A stretch of 64,000 bases of DNA from Takakia lepidozioides (Eukaryota; Streptophyta; Takakiopsida; Takakiales; Takakiaceae): NCBI GenBank assembly GCA_030704615.1, contig CM060733.1:22816001-22880000 (forward strand). The letters run 5' to 3'. Below the pieces are notes generated by a model that saw only the letters and a list, made by a program, of their open reading frames with translations, did no database searches and was not told the origin of the DNA. A program made the translations under genes and the position numbers. Positions 42,701 to 51,640 of this stretch are shown one piece after another; position 1 is the stretch's first letter, and the number at the start of each line of letters is the position of its first letter.

Positions 42701-44947
42701 CAGAAACAATGGCATGCCGCGCATCTGGTTGGATGCCCGTGGTACCTGGACATGTCTGGCGGAATTGTTGACGAGTCTGAGAAAGATCTGCACGCGAAAG
42801 CAGAAGAGAAGAGAAAGGAAAGACGTGTCCCTGCTCGGCCAGAGTCGGCAAAGGAAGCTGCTGCTCTGGAACAATCCAGAAAGGCAGCTGAGATGGCACA
42901 GAAGACGGTGGATGCAGCTGTGCAGGCTCAACAGAAGGGGTCGAAGAAGCGGACTCGCCAGCAAGGAGCAGCAGTTGTGACACCCAAGAAAACGAAGAAG
43001 CAGAAACAGATAGTGCAGGTAGAGGGTGAGGAAGAGGACTCCGATGGAGACTTTGCAACCAGCCCACCCCCCGAGACGCAGCCGAAATCCCCTGTGCCCA
43101 CCGTTGTCACGAGAGGGACGAGAACTGGCTCGGCAAAGAAGGCACTCTTCAACCCCCCGGGGGGGCACCCTTTCGAGCCGGTGGAAATGAAGAGGCCGAA
43201 AGTGGATCCCGATACAGTAGTCCAGTGTGTGAATGAGAGTTTCTTGGCGGCTTTGGATGGACGGGCAGCCAAGTTGGCATACATGAAGACCATGGAGGGT
43301 CTGAAGGGCAGAGCACTGAAGAAGGCGGCTGCCGAAGAGCCTTCCGACACCCCCGGGTTTCTGAAGATGGTCTCGTTCTTTGAGAGGGTGTGTGCAGACA
43401 AGGATTGCAGGAGGGGCGGAAATGCCACCGAGTGGTCTTGCGATATGATCATCTTGGATATTCCGGACGGAGAGCCTGTGGAAGGACTGCAAGCTTTGCC
43501 ATCTTGGAACAGGTACTCCGAGGACTTTTGGAAGAAAGGATTCGGGCTCGCCCGCATGGTGTTGGACGACAGAGGCTGTGTGGTTGTCCTGGCGAGCAGA
43601 GGCAAAAACACGCAGACAGGAATTGCGAAGTGGACCCGCAAGAGCGCCGTCCCAATTCTGAAGAAGAAGTGGACGTGCATCAACACATTGGGCCTTCGGT
43701 CGGAAGGGAAGAAGGTAATTACGACCTTGGCACTCGTCCTTTCATTTTCTTAGGAGTTTTGAAATGCGGTGCCGCATTCGATTTCTAATCGTTCCCCACT
43801 GTGTATGCAGACGAAGCAGTTCGATGCATACTGCTTTGTGAAGGAGAACTCCACCTTTGCTTTCCGGAAGGAGGGATTGTTGGTTGACCCGAACTGCGAC
43901 CCCATCGATTACGACGTCCTGTTCAACAACGTTCCCACGGAACTTCTCCCTCATAGCCTCACTTCAACTGAACCCCTGCGGTATTCACGCACTCGGAGCC
44001 CTGCCTTCATTCAGACAATTATGGAGACATGCACTGACGTGGAGGGCACAGTGCTCGACCTCATCTGTGGGACAGGTATGCAGAATCTTGTTGTATGCTT
44101 TTCTGCAAACTCTCGTTATGCTTTCATTCGCAACATCTGAAGGGCCATGTCATAATGTGTGGATGGCATTGTAACAGGTGCCTCAATGTGGGCTGGGCGG
44201 TTTTCCGACCGGCACCTCTTTGCCTACGAGGAGGACACAGCGTCTGGGGATCCCATCTGGAAGGGCTGCAACGGAATGTGAAGGCTCCCATCGAAGTCAA
44301 AGACTCCTCGGATTCGTCGGAGTCGGAGGAAGAGACAGTGGACATTGATGCCGAGGAGAACCCGGAATACGAGTGAGTGCAAACATTGTAAGTTTGCAAA
44401 GCCTTCTGTGTGATTTTTTGTCAAACGCATTTCCGGACTGTGGTTCTCATTGGTCTCGTTGGTGATTGTTATGTGCAGGATTGGAGGATCCGGGTCGAAA
44501 CATGTAAGGCCTACACTTCCTGCCAGGAAGAATGTCCCGTTCTTTGCGAGGGCCGACTTCATGACGAGCCCGGTGAAGGACTACTCCCTTCCTAGTTATG
44601 CAGCTAAACTCGCAAATACAGCGATTAGACGATGTGAGAATCCCAGTAAAGTAGAGCAGATTTTGGAGAGGGCTAGGGAGGACAGAAGGATAAGGAAAGA
44701 GTTGGCAACAGCTGAGGCAGGTAGACGGGTGCGAAAGTTCATATGTGATTCAGCGGATGAGAGCGATGCAGACAGGGAGGACGACGAGCCAACGGAGGTG
44801 AGATGGTCGGTTCCGCAAGGTGAAGATGGGATTTTCGAAAGCCTGGCCAACGACCAGTCCGCTGGAGATGAGAAAGGCAATGACGGGGTGGAGGCGGAGC
44901 AGGACAGTCAAGGACAGGACGACAATAGTGATGATTTTCAAGATTAA
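39756..44947 (+). CDS. ParB-like domain / beta-class DNA amino-methyltransferase fusion, 10 exons
   Basis: Exons that fit by phase and GT-AG signals: 39756-39926, 40032-41259, 41372-41561, 41662-41946, 42028-42147, 42231-42448, 42595-43714, 43811-44075, 44178-44372, 44479-44947; about 1,420 residues. Order of parts: basic N-terminus (RRKLRKLYFGRRPM), Ser/Pro-rich linker, a ParB/Srx-like domain with FFVWDGNHRLLAWW (41096-41138), a helical region, a Lys-rich nuclear-type signal (KKTKKQK), then a permuted methyltransferase fold: motif IV region CDMIILDIPDGEP (43438-43476), then TRSPAFIQTI and the SAM-binding motif VLDLICGTGAS (44051-44185, split by an intron), and an acidic tail. Motif IV has D-I-P-D where active enzymes have [DNS]-P-P-[YFW], so catalysis is doubtful. 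ParB-methyltransferase fusions are known in phages and mobile bacterial elements. Two one-base frame breaks (about 40500 and 44280) remain. Three introns each hold an element palindrome. Confidence 0.82.
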
Positions 44948-45080
44948 TACAATTTTAATGAACTCTCTGTACATTTAAATTCAATTCCAGAGTATATAAA
45001 GGGAATTCTCCCCGTCCTTCATGTCCCCTCTCCCATGTGCTTCTAAACGACAACATCGTCCAAACCTGGTCCCTCCCAAA
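44948..45080 (+). other. 3' flank of the ParB-methyltransferase gene
   Basis: A short AT-rich stretch follows the TAA. No unambiguous AATAAA poly(A) signal is seen. It leads into array B. Confidence 0.4.
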
Positions 45081-45084
45081 ATCT

Positions 45085-46115
45085 GAAATGCGGCACCGCA
45101 TTTCAATGTCTGAACGGAAATGTGGCAACTGCAAAAACCTCGTTTGGAAATGCGGCACCGCATTTCCAAAACCGGGGCAAGAACAAATTTCCGTTTCATG
45201 GTTTGGACATCAGAAACTGTTCGGACAAACGGCATTTCCATTTCCGACACGGCAGTTTTGCCGATTGCCAGCTCCTTCCATGGATGTAAATCGAAATGCG
45301 GAGGTCGAACATGGAAATGCGGTGCCGCATTTACCTTTTGGAGATGGACATTTTTCCAACTGCAGACCCATCGACGTTCTTGGGCTCCCAATTCCATGAT
45401 GCTAGACGGGAATGCGGCACCGCATTCCATTGTCCAATAAGAAATTTCGATGACGTACATGGAAATGCGGCGCCGCATTTCCAAAAGGGACATCGTTGTT
45501 TGCCCAATTCCAGACCCTTTGACGGAAATGCGGCACCGCATTCCATCGTCCTATAAAAACTTACATTGTCCTATAAAAACTTTCAATTGCCCAACATGGG
45601 AAATGCGGCGCCGCATTTCCAAAACAGACATCGTTGTTTGTCCAATTCCAGACCCGTGTGGGCATTCCGTCTTGATGGACGGAAATGCGGCACCGCATTC
45701 CATTGTCCGATTCGATATTTTGATGACAGACATGGAAATGCGGTGCCGCATTTCCAGAACTTCCATCGTTGTTTGTCCAATTCCAGACCCTTCGACGGAA
45801 ATGCGGCACCGCATTCCATTGTGCTCTCCGGAAATGCTGTGCCGCATTTCATTGTCCGGTACGAAATTTCGATGACGGACATGGAAATGCGGTGCCGCAT
45901 TTCAAGTATGGACATGGACAAGCATTAGCGACTGGACATGCTTGGATAGTTCAAGGTCGAATATGGAAATGCGGCGCCGCATTTCAAATTCGAAGTATGG
46001 TAATGCCATGTCAGGAAATGAAATGTTGTACAACATTTCCGTTACGACGACAACGGAGGAAAGGGAGCTGCCAGAAATCGCTTCATGGAGAAAATGGAAT
46101 GCGGTGCCGAATTTC
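45085..46115. repeat. Palindrome array B of element 2, about 15 copies
   Basis: It has the same half-site as array A, with centres CA, TG or CG, and shorter-armed forms (GGAATGCGGCACCGCATTCC). Spacers differ from array A and contain TTGTTTGTCCAATTCCAGACCC and ATTGTCC(G/T)ATxxGAAATTTCGATGAC. One unusual copy near 46022-46041 reads AAATGTTGTACAACATTTCC, a perfect palindrome with both half-sites changed together. Confidence 0.92.
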
Positions 46116-46392
46116 CGAGCTTCGGCGTGTACATGTTTCCTACAACTCATACATGGATTTTCTTCACCTCAGGACTGTGATATCGCTGACTCTGGTATAT
46201 TCATATGGACAGACACATTGTAGAAATGAGACCTCAAATTGTAAACAGTGGGCCAATTACGGCAGTTCTTGAACACGATGAAACACAAGCACACAGAAGT
46301 GAGGTACGATGGGTTGTTTTATTGATCGAACACGGTGTCTCACATTTAGCAACTCCAGACAAATCTAAGCCCTTCCTCCTTCTACATGGGTG

Positions 46393-46968
46393 TCACCAAG
46401 TCGACGGAACTTCGATAGCCCTCAAAACAAGCTCATTACTGATGCGGCATCTCGAGGTAAACTGCAATGCGGTCGATCTGGTGCCCTTGGTGGAGCTGAC
46501 GACAATGTCATGCCCATCAATCATACCACCATCATACATTGACAAGGTCACTGTGGGCCTCCTGTGCCCGTGCGATTCGTCTTCGCAACTCAGCCGAATG
46601 TCTCCATACACTGGAAAAGCGGAGTGAACTCCACGAATATAGTTTTCCCCGGTGCCGTCCTCCCGCCACTGGCAGCAGTTCCAGCGCCAAAGTGAGGCCG
46701 TGCGTGATCTGTCCGGCATCCCATTCCACCTTGGTATATCGAGGTCAACAATTTTCAGGACCCACGGACCGCATTGACCCTCGCCCTCACCTCGCTCAAA
46801 GCGGTAATAGCCCTCCAGATACTCCATTGCGCGCAAAGACTCCCGCTTGATTCCAGATGCGTCTGTGAAAAGTGAAAGCCAGACAATGATGTCTCCTGAT
46901 TCTGGTTTGAACATAGCATAATCGTGGCCATGATAAGGGCAGTCAGCAGGATTTCGGCGGCACGACAT
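46393..46968 (-). CDS. Unknown element-borne protein A (about 190 residues)
   Basis: The frame is open from the Met at 46968 (MSCRRNPADCPYHG) to the stop at 46393. A TTTTCAG directly before the start could be a splice acceptor, so an upstream exon is possible. Features: CPYxGxDYAM near the N-terminus, WRWNCCQWREDGTGE and VYGDIRLS in the middle, and a C-terminal part rich in beta-like hydrophobic alternation (SMYDGGMIDGHDIVV, NELVLRAIEVP). No known domain, signal peptide or membrane segment is recognised. It is homologous to the plus-strand gene at 47502-48063, which points away from it. Location inside the transposon and conservation of the pair suggest an element function, but none can be assigned. 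Confidence 0.65.
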   Translation of the reverse strand: MSCRRNPADCPYHGHDYAMFKPESGDIIVWLSLFTDASGIKRESLRAMEYLEGYYRFERGEGEGQCGPWVLKIVDLDIPRWNGMPDRSRTASLWRWNCCQWREDGTGENYIRGVHSAFPVYGDIRLSCEDESHGHRRPTVTLSMYDGGMIDGHDIVVSSTKGTRSTALQFTSRCRISNELVLRAIEVPSTW

Positions 46969-47501
46969 CCCTGAAAAAGAGTAGCGCAGTACGCTCAATG
47001 ACAGCAGCTCCCGGATGGAGGAGGTAGCAGCGCGGTGGCTGGAAGAAATTCAAGCAAACGCTGCTACATTTAAGTTTCCCCCCGACAGGAACCTGCATGG
47101 ATGAAGATTGGCTCATCCATGAATGTAGCCGTTTCAGTTTCCTTCCCTGCCATGCAAACTATGGGCAGTAAGTGCTAGGTGGGCCTATAGCCACTCGAGA
47201 CGACGAAGTCCATCCCCCCTTCGATGTAAATGCGGCGCCGAATTTCCATCCGGGGGATGGACTTCGGTGGCAGATTTCAAACTATACCCCGTGGATGAGA
47301 AAGAGGTATTGGTTCATCCACCGCTGGCTTGTTGAACACGTTACACGATGATTGGTGGGTACTTGTGACCCAGATGGTCCATTATTGGAGCCCGCACTGC
47401 TCTTCCGCTTCTCATCATTTCGAAAATCTAAGGGCTTCGTTGCTGTCCGCAAGGTCATTGTCATCGGCATCAAAGATGTCCTCAGGTCCTTCTTTGCAAG
47501 G
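46969..47501. promoter_or_regulatory. Divergent intergenic region between genes A and B
   Basis: It probably holds both promoters. One palindrome-like repeat lies at 47226-47262 and reads TAAATGCGGCGCCGAATTTCC then ATCCGGGGGATGGACTTCGG. This mixes the element 2 left arm with the element 1 right arm and the element 1 CCGGGGGATGG spacer (compare 2785-2800). ORFs that run upstream of 47502 are not supported by gene A. Confidence 0.5.
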
Positions 47502-48063
47502 ATGTCGTGCTTCCGGAACCGGGACGACTGCCCTTATGGAGGCATCGATTATGCAATGTATTCGGCCACATCGGAAGACATCGTTATCTGGTACACAGAT
47601 TACACAGAAGATACTGGTTCGAATGTGGAACATTGTCCGCTTTTGAGTATCTCCCAGGCCAGTACGCCTTTGAGCGGGGTGACGATCTTGGTCTGAGGAG
47701 TCCGTGGCTCCTGCGCATCCTTGATTCCGATTTCCCAGCTACGACGGGCACCCATGCAGAAGAATGCGCACTGCTATGCTGTTGCGGTGGAATTGCTGCC
47801 AGTGGACGTGGGTGGACTCCATCGGAGAGACTTATACTCCTGAAGGAGTGCGCTCATCTTCTCCATTGTATGGGGACATTCGCATTGGTGTGGACGGCGA
47901 AAACGTGAAGCTTTCCATATTCGATGGTGGTATGATTGAAGGGCAGGACATTGTGGTGAACATCAATAGGGGCGGTACAACGGCTGCAATCCAGTTTACC
48001 TGGAGGAGCCCGAAGACTCATGAGCTAGTTCTCAGAGCAGTCGAAGTCCCATTGACAACGTGA
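47502..48063 (+). pseudogene. Unknown element-borne protein B, paralogue of A, frame-broken
   Basis: It starts MSCFRNRDDCPYGG, as in protein A, and like A is preceded by a possible splice acceptor (TTTGCAAG). The frame shifts near 47620 (one base missing before TTGTCCGCTTTTGAG) and again near 47755. After that LLRWNCCQW, PLYGDIRIGVDGE, IFDGGMIEGQDIVV and HELVLRAVEVP match protein A in order. It may be inactive, or the breaks may be assembly errors. Proteins A and B are clearly diverged from each other, so the duplication is not recent. No function is known. Confidence 0.6.
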
Positions 48064-48439
48064 CTTGTATTCAGAAGGCACATGGCTAAAGATTTGTTTG
48101 CACAATCAGCACAGTAGACGTGCTTCAAATGCAATTCATGTGGATCAATAAAAACCCCATTGTGCCCTCTTTTTGTTCTATTATGTATCCATCGTTCCCA
48201 AAATGCGTCATTCCTCATTTCGTTTGGGATTGGGAGTGTGGGTGGATTTTGCAAGTGGCTGGTAGGCTGAAATGGGCCCCCATTGTACAGATCAGTACCA
48301 CCCTACCATTCGCGAAACATTGCCTTTCAATATGTAATTCTAAAAAACATTGCCGAACCTCCTTCATCGGGAGGTCCTTCTCCCCCTATGACCGTGACAC
48401 CCTAAACCCTATTCCCGTGGACACTCATTTCCGGAAAAT

Positions 48440-48510
48440 AGTCATGCTCATGTTTTTTTCGACACTTACGACTCTGCTCATGGCTCATGGCTCATGAAAT
48501 AGCAGCCCCC
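48440..48510. repeat. Right terminal repeat and GCTCATG motifs of element 2
   Basis: GCTCATG occurs four times between 48446 and 48496. The outermost copy runs into GCTCATGAAATAGCAG and a C-run ending at 48510. The mirror-image end is at 32900. The C-run may explain its mismatches to the left repeat. Confidence 0.82.
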
Positions 48511-49830
48511 CCCACACAGTGCTCAATCTGGCTACTGTTGCAGATGTCTGCATTCACCCTCTTGCTTAAACTTATTGCGAGAGAATCCACAAGCCCCTTT
48601 GGTGAAAAATGTACAGCAAGGCAGTTTTAAATGATGGGATTTCAGGTCACAGACTGGTCAAGTGACCCTGAAATACAATAAATCTCAGGGAGCTTGTACA
48701 TGGCAAGCTAGATTGTAACTTAGTGCATATAACTTTGCAAACTTAGTCAATAGATGTATCTCAGAAATCCTAATCTTCCAACAGATATTCAGAAATCAAT
48801 CACCAGTCCCTAACTACCAAGAATGTGGTACACGTGTATATTTATTTAAAGATACTAAACCAGATCATCAACCATAACAAACCAAAACTTACACTCACCG
48901 GAGTTTGCCATGCATGCTTCCACATTTCGCGTTCATGTCAGCAAGGCCAGTCTCCACATTTACATCCAGTGCAATCCCAGCTTTGATGATGCCATGCTGT
49001 CATTTCATAACATGAGCCAAGAGCCCACATTTGCAGGATGGATTAACTTCTTCGCATGGTGCATTAAGAAAAAGCTACATCTTGTGATTGCGGTTGTCCC
49101 ACCATGATCGTGAAGGATCTTTACAAACTCATGCCAGCTCTGCTCCGTGCCGAGTCTGATGAAAGGGCAAAACAGGCTGAAATAGGTCGAAGAAGAAGGT
49201 GCCCTCACCACATTGTCCTCAACCTTGTGTCATGTCCCATGGAGGATTTGACTGACCATGAACCCAAGAGGACCTTTTGTGTGTGCTACTTGTGTCTGTC
49301 AGGTAATGTCGGATTGGTCTGTGAGAACTACCACGATGTAGCTGAGCGGGCGTCGATTGAACACGAACTGCCAAGAGCAAGCTGACTTTCCCAAGAACCT
49401 TGTAAACATCAGGAAGAATACCACATCACGGTACTAACATGAGCTAAGAGCCCATTGTGGTTGCGGTGCAGGTTGCGCTTCGCCCCGCATCAGTAGCTCT
49501 ATGCAAAGCCTCCATCCCACGCCCTATCCTGCAATCATCGTGTTCCATGACACATCAGCTCGATACTAAGAAACCGCACAGGAGAAATAAGAAAAAAAAA
49601 GCTAAATCCCAGCCCTCTAATGGGCAACCCTATAAGCAACTTTTTAAATTGTTTTAACTTTTTGGCTACCACGCTTGCACTAGAAGTCATTCCAACGACT
49701 ATTTGGTGGTGAGCTCACGCTGGTCAACCATCGTTGACCAATCTTCCGGCTAGTGCGGAGCCATGCAGTCATGACGAAGTCTACCAACGTAGTTACCCAG
49801 AGGACTACATAGTCACGTAGTCATTTCAAC
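48511..49830. other. Non-coding stretch with PPR-relic repeats
   Basis: The first 9 bases are the right target copy CCCACACAG. Segments at about 49000-49400 (AAGAAAAAGC.ACA.CTTG.GATTGCGGTTGTCC, GGTGCCCTCACCACATTGTCCTC) recur at 54410-54860, so this is a dispersed repeat. Near 49680-49860 lie ACGACTACGTGA/TCACGTAGTC-type inverted motifs. No gene is supported. Confidence 0.45.
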
Positions 49831-49934
49831 GACTACGTGAGGCCCCATTTGGTCCAAAAATACAGGGAAGTCATGGTCAAAGTCAAGAAAACCATGACTA
49901 CTGCGGCTTGACAGTCAGATTTACCGCGCTCTGT

Positions 49935-51640
49935 TGTAGTGTACACGATCACAAAGTCCTCCAACCACTCCTGGAAAAGGCCATTCATTAGCGTGCTAAA
50001 GGTCACGGGTGCGTTGGTGAGCCCAAAATGCACACCAAGAACTCATCTGAACCATATCTTGTCCAGTACGCGGTCTTCTCCTCATCTTCTTCCGCCACTC
50101 GGATTTGATGGTAACCTAAGCGCAAATCGATCCAGCCGAAATACTTTGCTCCTGCCAACCGATTGAAGAGATCGTCAATCCTTGGCAAAGGGTACCGGTT
50201 TTTGATAGTCACCTTATTCAGAGCCCTGTAATCGACACACATCCGCAGCGTCCCATCCTTCTTGTCTGCGAATAGCACCGGGGCTCCGTAGGGTGACTTA
50301 CTCGGCCGGATGTACCCCTTCGACATTAGATCCTTGAGCTGGGCCTTTAGCTCGACCAACTCTCTGTGGCTCAACCGGTAGGGCGCCTTGGCAGGCGGCT
50401 CCGATCAGTATCACCTCTATTTTGTTATCAACTCCTATTCGCGGTGGCAAGCCGCTTGGTAAATCCTCCGGCATCACATCCTCCTTGATCCAATCTGGGC
50501 TCGGCTCCCTATCGACTTCTCCTTCCACTTGTCTTACGTAAAGCAAAAATTGGGGTTCGTGTGGCTCCTCCATGACCCACTCCTTTGTTGTCAGTAGGTT
50601 TATTCGCCCTCCCACTCGGTTGGGCGTTTCCGACACCCGTAAAACTTTGCCATCATCCCCACACAGTAGCGTGACTACTCTCTTGCGGTCATTTATGACC
50701 GCTTCGGATTTGCTCAAAAAGGTCATCCCCAAAATGAGATCCACTCCATCGATCTCGCAAATGGTGAAGTTCTCACGTCCCTCCCAACTCTCGAGCCGAA
50801 GAGGAACATCGAACACCAACCTTGTCGCCAGTTGTGGTTCTCTTTTGGCAGAACGCACTTTAATAGAGGCCCCCACATCACTTGTCGGGAGCCCCAGCTT
50901 CTGTGTCGTTGCCGGTGTCATGAAGGAGTGCGACGCTCCTATGTCCACCAACAACGACACGTTAGTTCCGGAAATTATCCCACTCACGAACATTAACTGA
51001 CTTCCTTTACGCAAGGGGCTAGTCTCCTGATACAACTCACAAGAGTAGTTGCCTACCTTGCAAGTCTTGGCAACCACCGCTTCCACCAAGCGGCTGATGG
51101 AATCTTCGGACAACTTCGTGGTCGCCCGAGTCATGTTCAATTATCGGGGTTTTGCGCACTTCTTGGTCATGTGCCCGAGCTCCCCGCAATTATAACACAC
51201 TCCATCGAAGGTCGCCTTTTGTCCGCCATAAGGCGCTGCACCTGATTTTTCTTTCGGAGCACCAGGTGCCGCCTTGATGTGTGAAGGCCCTCCCTTCGAA
51301 TTCCATGTGCCATTGTCGCCGTGTGGCCTATCCCACTTCTTTTCCGGTCGGAAGGAGTCACCCTCCAGCTGGGTCTTCTTGTGGTTCAGCTCCGTACGGC
51401 CTTGTTTTTCGCCCCTAGGGATATCTGAGAAACATTCAGCCCTTTCAATTGCCTCGTTCAAAATCATAGGTGGCTTCTCCTCCAACTTCCGTCTGGCCCA
51501 TGGGGCCAGTCCCACCACAAAGTTGAAGACCATTTCTGGTTCTGCCATATCCGCGACTTTGAGCAACAACACATTGAAAGCCTGAACATATCCCCGAATG
51601 TCATCCGTTTGCTTCAATTCCTCATCTTGTCTCGAGCAAG
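49935..51640 (-). pseudogene. Ty3/gypsy gag-protease-reverse transcriptase remnant
   Basis: From 51640 downward: gag C-terminus with LAPWARRKLEEKP and a zinc knuckle CYNCGELGHMTKKC (51160-51200); then an aspartic-protease region LLVDIGASHSFM, with DIG in place of the usual D[ST]G; then, after a frame change near 50380, reverse transcriptase with [26 protein letters not shown] and [13 protein letters not shown]; and finally [10 protein letters not shown] and FVIVY, cut off just before the YxDD Asp pair. Integrase is absent. This is a different family from the 26-30 kb fragments, judged from RT sequence differences. Inactive. Confidence 0.85.

Larger units (their letters stand above)
32900..48510. 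mobile_element. Mutator-like element 2, complete, 15.6 kb, multigene
   Basis: It is bounded by 21-bp terminal inverted repeats at 32900-32920 and 48490-48510. They share CTATTTCATGAGC perfectly and match in 17 of 21 positions overall. A 9-bp target duplication with one mismatch flanks them. Contents from left to right are: GCTCATG-rich subterminal DNA, transposase (minus), palindrome array, ten-exon ParB-like/methyltransferase gene (plus), second palindrome array, and a divergent pair of related unknown genes. Element 1 repeats this order inverted, at least for transposase, array and ParB/methyltransferase exon 1. Several genes carry single-base deletions, so the copy may be non-autonomous today. 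Confidence 0.85.

Noticed and set aside
39756-44947. Host gene fragment captured by a Pack-MULE
   Set aside because: The gene is multi-exon, its promoter side and order are conserved in two diverged elements, and element palindromes lie in its introns.
32900-48510. hAT or KDZ-type assignment for element 2
   Set aside because: The transposase has a MULE-type catalytic region and C-terminal SWIM finger, and the flanking duplication fits 9 bp better than 8 bp.
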